Of a stretch of DNA of 64,000 nucleotides, positions 55,511 through 64,000 are shown piece by piece (position 1 is the stretch's first letter; each line of letters starts with the position of its first letter). The stretch is taken from positions 7,901,835 through 7,965,834 of the forward strand of contig NC_023751.2 of NCBI RefSeq assembly GCF_000499845.2, given 5' to 3'. The translations under genes were made by a program, and so were the position numbers. The DNA comes from Phaseolus vulgaris. Lineage: Eukaryota; Streptophyta; Magnoliopsida; Fabales; Fabaceae. The notes beneath the pieces were generated by a model. It was not told the DNA's origin. It searched no databases and was given only the letters and a program-made list of their open reading frames with translations.

Positions 55511-55770
55511 AAATTGATTTACAAATGCGGTTCTAGGGTAAGACCGCATTTGTAAATCAATTAAAATGAATTACAACTGCGGTCATAGTAAAGACCACAT
55601 TTGTAATTCAATTCAGAATGAATTACAAATGCGGTCTTTAGTATGACCGCATTTGTAATTCAATTCAGAATGAATTACAAATGCGGCCTTTACTATGACC
55701 GCAGTTGTAATTCATTTTAATTGATTTACAAATGCGGTCTTACCCTAGAACCGCATTTGTAAATCAATTT
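55511..55770. repeat. 260-bp quasi-palindrome of subterminal repeats, left end of CACTA element
   Basis: The 130-bp arms meet at 55640/55641 and are reverse complements with few mismatches. Each arm is itself made of shorter inverted pairs ACAAATGCGGT..ACCGCATTTGT separated by 8-12 bp; ten motif copies are visible. TNPA-like proteins bind such motifs in En/Spm. The whole can fold as one long hairpin or a series of small ones. Confidence 0.9.
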
Positions 55771-56674
55771 TACCCTAAAAATAGAAGCGCGCCACTGGTT
55801 TTCACTTTCACTTTCGTCTTCTCCGCTCTTCGTTTCAACGTTCTCAGCTCTCTCCGCTTTGCATTGTAAGTTTCAGCTCTCTCTTTCAACGTTTGTTTTC
55901 ATTTTCGTTTTTGTCATTGTCATTATTCACTTCCTTGGCATTGTCATTTCGTTTCCTTACTCGTTTTCTGCATATAGGTGGTTACTGTTCTATTGGTTCG
56001 CTGATTTTTTCTGCTCCGCCACCGCCTTCGCCTACGCCTTCGTCTTCGTCTCCGATCACCATCAACCTAAAGGTTGGTATTGTATTTATTTAATATTTTG
56101 AATTTATATTTAAAATTTTGAATTCATATTTAATATTTTGAATTTTTATTTTTCTGTATTATAATATATATTTAATTAATAACTAATACAACTTGGAATG
56201 TATAACTAATAACTAATAATTTATATATTTGTGTGTATTTTGAATTTTTGTATTATATAATTTCTATTTTCTTAAATTTATATTATATATAAATTCTATT
56301 TTTGTAATTATTTTTATTTTTTGCACTTTCTCTTTGCATATCTTTCTTTTTTTCCCTGGCATCATTTATTTTTTATAATTGTCACTTTAAACTACTTTTA
56401 CTCAAATAAAAATGAATATGATATTAATCTTTATGGAATTATAATTCTATAGTGTATTAAACTTTGTTTTAGAATTTTAATTTTAGAAGTGACATATTTA
56501 GTTAGTTGTTAATTACATTTTAATAAAAGTTTTATGTTATGTTAGTTATTGTTACTTTTAGAATAGAAATATCGTGTTTGGATTGAGTCCGGGGGTGTTC
56601 GACCCTCGGCAAATGTGTGAGATTGAAGAGAATACTAATTATTAGAAAATCCTAACTATATTCCAGAATATATA
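55771..56674 (+). promoter_or_regulatory. Probable promoter and spliced leader of the CACTA TNP2 gene
   Basis: After the subterminal palindrome comes a GC/CT-richer block with GCGCGCC and CT-rich stretches (55786-55870). A good splice donor TTG|GTAAGT-like site follows at about 55866, and then AT-rich sequence up to the transposase ATG at 56675. This suits a 5' leader exon plus intron, but the transcription start is not visible. Confidence 0.4.
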
Positions 56675-59600
56675 ATGGATCGAAGTTGGATTAATGTTGT
56701 TCGTATAAGTGATGAGTACGAAAGGGGAGTAGAGGAATTTATACAATTTGCGCAGCGTAACGCGATTATTAGTGGTCATGATGGAGCAAAGATCAGGTGT
56801 CCGTGCGTTAACTGTTTGAATGGAAGGATACTGGATGTGATTATCATGAGGGAACACCTGCTATGTGATGGGTTTCTTCGATCTTATACAACTTGGACAT
56901 GGCATGGTGAATTATTAAATTTACCACGTGTTTCCGTAACTGAAGAATATGTGGGTTCTACCATGGATGAAGCAGTACACGATGATGGAGATGATGATCG
57001 ATTGGAGGACATGATTCGTGATGTGGGAGCTGAGTGTTTTGCAAAAGCGCATGGATATGAAAGTATGTCAAAAGATGCAGAGACTCCTTTGTATCCTGGA
57101 TCAACTAACTTCACACGGTTGTCGGCGGTGTTAAGATTGATGAATTTGAAGGCAATAAACGGATGGACTGATAAAAGCTTTACGGAATTGCTCCAGCTGT
57201 TGAAGGATATGCTTCCAGAGGGAAATAGTCTACCTAATCGTAATTACGAGGCAAAAAAGATTCTTTGTCCAATGGGTATGGAGTACAAAAAGATACATGC
57301 ATGTCCTAATGATTGTATATTATACCGGAAAGATTTTGAATTGTTGAAAAGTTGTCCGAGGTGTGGGTTATCACGTTATAAGTTGAAACAAAAAGATGAT
57401 GATTCTATTGATGACATGGAAAAGCATGGACCCCCAATGAAGGTTATGTGGTATCTTCCCATCATTCCAAGGATGAAGCGTTTGTTTGCAAACCCAGACG
57501 ATGCTAAGAATCTTAGATGGCATGCAGATGAGAGAAAATGCGATGGCATGTACCGACATCCAGCTGATTCTATTCAATGGAAGAAATTTGATGATGACTT
57601 TCCAGAATTTGGTAAAGAATCAAGAAATATCCGACTTGGTTTAGCTACAGACGGAATGAATCCGTTTGGTAATATGAGTACAAATCACAGTTCATGGCCT
57701 GTATTACTAGTTATTTACAACTTACCTCCTGGATTGTGCATGAAGCGAAAATACATGATGTTGTCTATGATGATATCCGGTCCGAAACAACCAGGGAATG
57801 ATATTGATGTTTATCTAAGTCTCCTAATTGAAGATTTGAAGTTAATGTGAGACCAGGGTGTCGAAGTATTTGACGGATTTGCTAATGAAACTTTCAAGCT
57901 TCATGCCATGTTATTTTGCACCATCAATGACTTTCCGGCATATGGTAACTTATCAGGTTATAGTGTTAAGGGTCACAAAGCGTGTCCAATATGCGAAGAA
58001 GACACTGCTTCTCAACAATTGAAACATGGAAGGAAAACAGTATATCTTCGGCATCGGAGGTTTCTTAGAAGTCATCATCCTTACCGGAGGTTGAAAAAAG
58101 CCTTTAATGGACACCAAGAGGGTAGTGGTCCACCAACTCCATTAACCGATGTTGAGGTTTACGAAAAGGTAAATAACATAGACCACACCTTCGGCAAGTC
58201 CAAAAAAAAGTCATCTGTGACAAATATTTGGAAGAAGAAATCAATCTTCTTTGATCTTCCGTACTGGTCGAGGTTAGAAGTCAGACATTGTATAGATGTA
58301 ATGCATGTTGAGAAGAATGTGTGTGATAGCTTAATTGGTACACTTCTTAACATTAACGGGAAGACGAAGGATGGTCTAAATGCTCGTTTAGATTTGATTG
58401 AGATGAACATACGCGGCGAGTTGGCACCCATACAAATGGGTAAGCGTACATATTTGCCCCCAGCCTGTTACACAATGTCAAAAGATGAAAAAATTAGTTT
58501 TTGTCAATGTCTAAAGGGTGTGAAAGTGCCACAAGGACATTCCTCAAATGTGAAGAGTCTAGTGTCAATGCAAGATTTGAAGTTAATTGGGTTGAAGTCT
58601 CATGATTGTCACATCTTGATACAACAGTTGTTGCCGGTAGCTATCCGTGGGATCTTACCAAAAAATGTTAGACACACCATAACCCGTTTGTGCTCATTCT
58701 TCTCTTCCATCTATTGTAAAGTCATTGATCCATCAAAACTAGATGAACTTCAAAATGAAATTGTTGTTATCTTGTGTGAATTGGAAATGTTTTTTCCTCC
58801 GTCTTTTTTTGACATCATGGTTCATCTAGTGGTGCATCTGGTAAGAGAGGTTAGATTGTGTGGACCAGTGTACTTAAGATGGATGTATCCTGTTGAGCGG
58901 TATATGAAAATTTTGAAAGGTTATGTGAAAAATCATTATCGTCCAGAGGCTTCAATGATTGAAAGGTACATAGCTGAAGAAAGTATTGAATTTTGTTCAG
59001 AGTACATGACAAAAGCAAATCCAATAGGTGTTCCAGCTAATTCATGGCACCACAGGCGTTCTACAAGTAAATGTTTACGTGGTGTGAATATTGTAAGCAA
59101 ATCTCGATCAGAAGTCTTGCAAGCACATTTGTACATATTGAATAACACAGATGAAGTTGTACCTTACATAGAAGCTCATAAAGCCATTGTGAAGGCAAAT
59201 AACCCAAGACAAGCAGAGAAATGGGTCTTGATGGAACATAATAGAACTTTCATGCCTTGGTTTAAAGATGAGGTGTTCAAGGATTCAACGGCATCAGAGA
59301 CCTTGACTTGGTTGGCTGCTGGATTGAAGTTTGATGTCATTTCATGTACAGCGTACGAAGTGAATAATTGTATATTTTACACGAAGTCCCTGGATGAAAA
59401 GAGTACAGTTCAAAATTCTGGTGTTACTCTTGAAGCCGAGTCAATGCAATTTTCGACTTCGAAAGATACAAATCCAGTACTTGGATCAATGGCATACTAT
59501 GGGTTTATAAAAGAGATATGGGAGATTGACTACACTAAGTTTTCCGTTCCAGTTTTCAAGTGTAAATGGGTTGATAATAAAAGTGGGGTTAAAATTGATG

Positions 59601-59875
59601 AATCAGGATTCACACTAGTGGACTTTCGAAAGATAGGGTATCGAGATGAGCCATTTATAATGGTTCAACAAGCATCTCAGGTTTTCTATGTGAAAGATCC
59701 TACGTCAGAACATTGGTATGTCGTTTTACACGGGAAAAAACAAGGGGAAGCCATAGATGATATTGAATATGGCGAAACTCGTTCATTCACACCAATGATA
59801 ACTAATAAAGATGACGATGTACTTGATGATGTACATGCAACCCGTAAAGACCATAGTGAAGGAATTTACATATAA
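56675..59875 (+). pseudogene. CACTA TNP2-type transposase, one in-frame stop
   Basis: A single frame of 1,067 codons is broken only by TGA at 57848-57850, where relatives have a Trp (TGG). The two open parts are 56675-57850 (391 aa) and 57851-59875. Domain order is canonical. A transposase-associated domain comes first (residues 1-80, MDRSWI start and CPCVNC). The TNP2/Transposase_21 core follows (about 190-560) with LATDGMNPFGNMS, INDFPAYGNLSGY and DVMHVEKNV, which hold the conserved acids. DUF4218 (PVERYMKILKG) and DUF4216 (YYGFIKEIWEIDY, FKCKWVD) complete it. A G-to-A change suits deamination of a methylated C on the other strand. No other disruption was seen. A stop this central should give an inactive protein unless read through. 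Confidence 0.92.
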
Positions 59876-59993
59876 ACATTCAACCCACATGCAACATGTA
59901 AATAAACATTTAGAATTTTTTGTATTATTTTTATATGATTTTAATTCGATGCACATTAACTAATGTTTGTTACCTAATTTTTTTAACAGAGAC

Positions 59994-62166
59994 ATGAATG
60001 ACGACCAGACTCCACACAGACCTCGATCTGGACGAGGCAGTAGAGGACCTACTAGATTGAAGCGTCTTGCATTGAGACGTGCTGCTGGTGAGAAGACACA
60101 TGTTGACATTGACGTCAACACTGGAGTGGCTTTTGGTCCTAAGGCAGATGAGTTTATGAGCTATCTTGGAGTTGTTTCTCGTGAGAGGCTCTCCATTTTG
60201 ATTAATTCATGGGATGAGGTTTCAGAGGTTGATCGGAACATGCTATGGGAGGATGTTCTGGTAAGCTTTACATTATTATTGTTATCATATAATGCTTTTT
60301 AATATTGATTAATTAATTTTAATTTGATGATGTTATTTTCTAGGCAAACTTTGACATTCCTGATGTGGAACCGCTTCGATCAAAGATATTATCCAATATC
60401 GCACTTAAATTTCGTACCTTTAAGTCAAGACTGACTTCGAGATACATTTTTGGCGACCTTAAAGACGAAAATCCATGTTTAAAGTACCAACATATTGATG
60501 AAGAGACATGGCGTCTTTTTAGAGAAAGCCGTGAAAATGAGGCTTGGATGGTAAGTGAAGTAACTTTTTTGTTTATATAACATTAATAAGTTTATCTTAT
60601 TTACTTCAGTTTGTTTATTTCAATTATGACAGGATCGTCGGAAGAAAGCTCAAGAGATAGCTTTGAAGAATCTTACCCCGCACGTTATGTCTCGTTCGGG
60701 GTATAGAAAACTTGAGCAAACACTGATGGTGGAAAAGGAGAAATCTCAACAGGGGACGTATTCTGAGAATGTGGAAACAGGGGTCACTTCTCCTCCACCA
60801 CCTTTTCACCATGAAAAATGGAAGAGGGCCCGAATTAAAAAGTCGGGTGCACCAAGTTCCGAGCAATCCGGGGTTATAATCGAAAAAATTGTAAGTTATT
60901 TTTGTTATTTTCAATTTTTTTAAAGCATTAATTATATTAATGATTGAAAATATGATTTTTGTGTACTCTTGCAGGATTCCTTGGAATCCGACGATACATT
61001 TGTTGCTGAAGGTCGTCACGATATCCTGGTTGAAGCAATTGGACGACCTGAACACTCTGTTCGTGTTCGTGCCGCTGGACAAGGGGTCGGAATTAAACTT
61101 TATTTTGGAGTTTCAGAACGACAGTCATCCTCCTCCTCCAAGAAGGAAACTCAAATGAAGACTAAGTTACGTGAAGAAATAATGGAGGAGATGAGAAAGG
61201 AGACTGATTTGATGTGGCTGGAGATGAAAAAGGAGAATGATCGAATGCGACAAGAGTTTCTATCGCAACAAGTTTGTGCTGAGCCGATTGAACCCCTTGT
61301 TAGTCCCACTCCCAAGAGCACAAAGGGGAGTTGTGCGGCTCCTCCAACATCAGGGGATGATATCAATGGGCAGACAGAGGATTGTGAGCTACTGGTAGTG
61401 GGCGGCAAACTTCCTCGGGTGGTGGCACTTGGAAAAGTCTATAAAAACGCCACCACCTTACATAACGTTCCTCTCTCCCCTGATGTGGCGAAGGTAACAG
61501 TTGAAAAAGTACGATTTCCTGATGCTCGTGTTCCACTACCTTCAGATGAGGTAACCACTGTGGCCGATGCATTTCAGACATTCGTTGCCTGGCCCAGAGA
61601 GCTCATTCGATCTATGCCCGAACCTCATGTAATAATTTCGTTTCATTATATTATTTTTTATTTATATTTATATATTACATATAATTTAATACAAATGTTG
61701 TTTATCTTGTAGGAACCTTTTCAGCCACCAAGTCCGAAAAAGAAGCGTGAGGTTCCAGTTGACGATCCTATGGCTTCCCTACGTCTCATTGCTAGTCAGA
61801 TTGGCAATGATCCTTTTCCAGTTCCGTGGGATAATACATTTTTTCAAATCAACACTGAACTGCCACTGATGATTTACAACACATATTTATCAGAATTTAT
61901 ATCTGGGAAACAGGAGCTCAATATAAGTATAATTCAATTTTTTATGATGTAAGTATCTTTACCTATTATTCAATTTACTTTAAGTTAAATTATTATTGAT
62001 TATGCTTTAACTAAAAACTTGTAGGTTTTTGCATAGAGTCTGTATCACTGAGGGGAAGGAAAATATGTACCAAAAAAAAAGAGCACTATTTACAAATGCG
62101 GTCATTTACCAATACCGCATTTGTAAATGTGAATTCGCTATTTACAAATGCGGTCTTGGTAAATGA
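59994..62166 (+). CDS. CACTA second gene: Ptta/En/Spm plant transposase (Transposase_24/DUF8039-like), 6 exons, truncated C-terminus
   Basis: Exons: 59994-60260, 60344-60550, 60633-60890, 60975-61628, 61713-61948, 62025-62166; 1764 nt, 587 aa, all phases consistent. The N-terminus is basic (RPRSGRGSRGPTRLKR). The Transposase_24-like region (about 50-230) holds INSWDEVSEVDRNMLW, LKFRTFKSRLT and HVMSRSGYRKLEQ. A coiled segment with MEEMRKETD follows. A DUF8039-like domain holds ELLVVGGKLPRVVALGKVY and FVAWPRELI. The end, ISGKQELNISIIQFF then LHRVC, stops where relatives usually run into an Ulp1-type C48 protease. Here the frame instead crosses into the subterminal repeats (TNAVIYQYRICKC) and stops at 62164. 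The likely role is binding of the subterminal motifs. ATG 59994 may be preceded by a leader exon, since an acceptor lies at 59989. Confidence 0.8.
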
Positions 62167-62415
62167 CCGCATTTGTAAATAGTGATTTATGAATGCGGTT
62201 TTTACCAAGACCGCATTCATAAATCCTAAACCCCAAACCCACTCCCTAATTCAGAATAATATACAAATGCGGTTACCTAAAATGACCGCATTTGTAAATG
62301 TGATTTATGAATGCGGTCATAGGACCGCATTTGTAAATTCCAGATTTACAAATGCGTGTTGATCAAATGCGGTTCTATGACTGCATTTGTAAATTTAAAA
62401 TAGCCGCATTTGTTT
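62085..62415. repeat. Right subterminal repeat cluster of the CACTA element
   Basis: About 14 copies of ACAAATGCGGT or its complement ACCGCATTTGT, including TGAATGCGGT variants. They are mostly arranged as inverted pairs 8-12 bp apart (62093-62120, 62143-62180, 62193-62215 and others). The motif is the same as at the left end. A short CCTAAACCCCAAACCC segment at about 62226-62241 interrupts the pairs. Confidence 0.9.
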
Positions 62416-62433
62416 AACTTATCTGCACTAGTG

Positions 62434-62436
62434 TAT
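62434..62436. repeat. TAT target-site duplication, right copy
   Basis: Matches TAT at 55415-55417 on the other side of the CACTA element. Confidence 0.85.
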
Positions 62437-62565
62437 CGAGGACTTTGATCCGATGTGTGTTTGGTGTTAGTCTTTGTTGGGACTTGATTATCATAGTTAA
62501 AGTATTTTAGAAAATGTCTCATATTTAGTTATGACTTGTTGTGTGACTAAATTTGGGTTCATATG

Positions 62566-63733
62566 TGTATCGTCCCGAGGCGTTGACCAAAAGTCAAAGT
62601 CAAAGTCAACACGTGGTGGTACCGCTCGAAGGCCCCAAAGAAGGGAAAGAAAGTCAACAGGTTGACCGCTTGGGACATCACCAGGTTAAGGCGTCGCCTC
62701 ACAAAGGCGTCGCTAGGTAAAGGCGTCGCCTAAGAAAGGCGTCGTCAGGCTAAGGCACCGCCAGGTTAAGACGTCACCAAGTTAAGAAATAGTCAAAGTT
62801 AAGACATCGACGGTGTTACCCCCCGATACCCATGGGCAGGAAAAACCATGGAGGGGTAATACCGTGAGGAAGTCTCGGGCCCCGGAGGCTCAGAACAACA
62901 ATGAAGAGAAGAAAAAAGGTGGCTTCAAAGCCACAAGTTCTAGTACCAGCAGGGGGTAACCTGACTCGTGAAGTACCCGCGCCACCGCTGGGAAACCCTT
63001 GGACAGATACGACCCATGAGGAGGCCACGCCTAGGGGAGAACCACGTGCATGATACGAGAGAAAGGTAGATACCCTCCCAAGGTGAGTGACTAGAGGTTG
63101 GGGTGCACGAGTTGGCACCTAGGAAGTCACCCCACGCGCCAGAAGCACTTCGAGGAAAGAGGGCTCACACAATGGAATAACCCTAAGTTGGGTTGCGGCG
63201 CTGAGGGACCCTCTGCGTAGAATAACGATCAAGTCAGAAGAGCACGTGGCAATAAGTACGTGCTCATTAAATGTTTTAGTGAAAATTTGCCAAGGTACGC
63301 GCTAATTCAATTAAGATTCGAACATTCCAAGGAATATTTTTATACGCTTTCAATGCGCTTTAACGCGTTTTAAACACGAGAGATGTATAAAAAAGGACCT
63401 TGGGGCATTTGAAAAGGATTCGAGTTTTGACCTAATTATCGCAGTTTTACACAGAGCACAAACCCTAGTTGTTTTCGCTGCGCACCCACTGTGTGCACAA
63501 GGCAATTAGGGCAACACAGTTTCAGTCACTCAGTATAGTTTTCGACCACCTTCAGAGGGTGTGTCATCTTTGATGTTTCTCGCTAGCTGACTTGATCGTC
63601 AGAGTGCAAACGGCCGCGAGGGCGCCCCTTTGTTCACTTCTTTTCAAGTATTCACAGACGGAGCAGAACGAAGGTGCCCTAGCTCGTGAGGACAAGCCAT
63701 GCACAAAGACGACCATGTCAACCGGCGAGAACA
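62566..63733 (+). mobile_element. Solo gypsy-type LTR with ATATG target duplication, 1,168 bp
   Basis: Starts TGTATCGTCCCGAGG and ends CAACCGGCGAGAACA; ATATG flanks both sides (62561-62565 and 63734-63738). It contains a TATA-type ATGTATAAAAAAGG (about 63382-63395) and CTGACTTGATCGTCAGAGTGCAA (63589-63611), shared with the antisense solo LTR at 54228-54958. It is the most GC-rich part of the window. No internal region or second LTR is present, so the element was lost by LTR-LTR recombination. The open frame on the minus strand at 62816-63118 is a by-product. Confidence 0.88.
62680..62800. repeat. Tandem repeat of AGGCGTCGCC units inside the solo LTR
   Basis: Six units of about 18-20 bp vary around GGTTAAGGCGTCGCCTCACAA; the core AAGGCGTCG is often kept and the last units decay to AGACGTCACCAAGTTAAG. 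Located in the U3 part, upstream of the TATA box. Confidence 0.8.
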
Positions 63734-63738
63734 ATATG

Positions 63739-64000
63739 CATGATAAATGGGACATGATATAGATATATATATAGATGATGATATATGAGGATGATAAGGA
63801 TAATGTATATAATGGTATTTGCATGATCATAATCTTCAAATTAAATATTTTTAATGTTTAATATTTATGCAAAATTTATAAAGTTCATTTTTCATTCGTT
63901 ATAGGGTAACATGAACAAGATTCTCTTTATCACACACGCATATTGTACCACCCTTATTGTACATGAACATAAAAAAATACATCAAGCTTAATCACTAACA
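63739..64000. other. AT-rich flank of the solo LTR, no gene
   Basis: Begins with GATA-rich simple sequence (63755-63800) and ends without recognisable features at the window edge. Confidence 0.6.

Larger units (their letters stand above)
55418..62433 (+). mobile_element. Complete-ended CACTA (En/Spm-type) DNA transposon, 7,016 bp
   Basis: The left end reads CACTAGTACAAAATTTG and the right end, in reverse complement, CACTAGTGCAGATAAG; the first 7 bases are identical and about 11 of 13 match. The 3-bp duplication TAT flanks both. Subterminal regions hold about two dozen ACAAATGCGGT words in both orientations, as expected for transposase-binding sites. Inside are a TNP2-type transposase with one nonsense codon and a second spliced transposase-like gene, both in plus orientation. 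Intact ends and near-intact coding regions point to a fairly young insertion. It could be moved in trans if a working relative supplies transposase. Confidence 0.93.

Noticed and set aside
55500..55780. Regular inverted repeats at the CACTA end as a CRISPR-like array
   Set aside because: The genome is a plant; units alternate orientation and have no unique spacers of constant length. They are transposon subterminal repeats.
56884..57114. Antisense frame inside the CACTA transposase
   Set aside because: Complement of a clearly coding stretch.
62816..63118. 100-codon minus-strand open frame in the right solo LTR
   Set aside because: GC-rich LTR sequence gives open frames by chance; the LTR borders and target duplication explain the region.

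Overview
The window is nuclear DNA from a flowering plant, most probably a papilionoid legume of the bean/cowpea/soybean type. This rests on spliced genes with GT..AG introns and plant-specific proteins (NET2-type NAB protein, class I P450 reductase, DRMY1-like MYB), on very AT-rich intergenic DNA, and on dispersed repeats I recognise from legumes (the 'TGTTGAGATCCCACATCG' repeat and AATCGATTA clusters). The species call is inference. I assembled exons by hand from reading frame, splice sites and protein families. Each multi-exon model closes in frame.

Layout. 1-3.7 kb: AT-rich intergenic. 4.0-11.5 kb (+): NADPH-cytochrome P450 reductase, 18 exons, 692 aa. 14.4-22.4 kb (+): DRMY1-like MYB/SANT protein, 7 exons, with introns swollen by repeat relics. 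23.5-24.1 kb (-): a single-exon chloroplast LHC-like (Hlip/SEP-type) protein. 26.4-30.5 kb (-): NET2/KIP1-like actin-binding NAB protein, 3 exons, 1011 aa. 33.9-37.0 kb (+): argininosuccinate lyase, 6 exons, 515 aa. 38.0-42.4 kb (-): a motorless kinesin-4 tail protein, 12 exons, 547 aa. 46.7-47.3 kb (-): the 71-aa RNA polymerase subunit RPB10.

The right third, plus some gaps, is transposon territory. It holds a decayed antisense copia RT/RNase H relic (31.5-32.4 kb), a 5'-truncated LINE (44.9-45.9 kb, -), and an internally deleted copia element with target-site duplication (48.5-51.5 kb). It also holds a solo gypsy-type LTR in antisense (54.2-55.0 kb) and a structurally intact 7,016-bp CACTA (En/Spm) element with a TAT target duplication. 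Last comes a 1,168-bp solo LTR with an ATATG duplication (62.6-63.7 kb). The CACTA element carries a TNP2 transposase interrupted by one in-frame stop and a second spliced transposase-like gene. Its ends are packed with palindromic ACAAATGCGGT motifs.

The host genes are unrelated housekeeping or structural genes (redox supply to P450s, arginine synthesis, transcription, cytoskeleton, chloroplast), so no operon-like pathway is expected. The most interesting points are the kinesin-4 tail gene with no motor, the near neighbourhood of the DRMY1-like and NET2-like genes (also adjacent in Arabidopsis, from memory), a recent in-frame duplication in the NET2-like gene, the near-complete CACTA element with hairpin ends, and a copia insertion whose empty site can be read in the surrounding tandem repeat.
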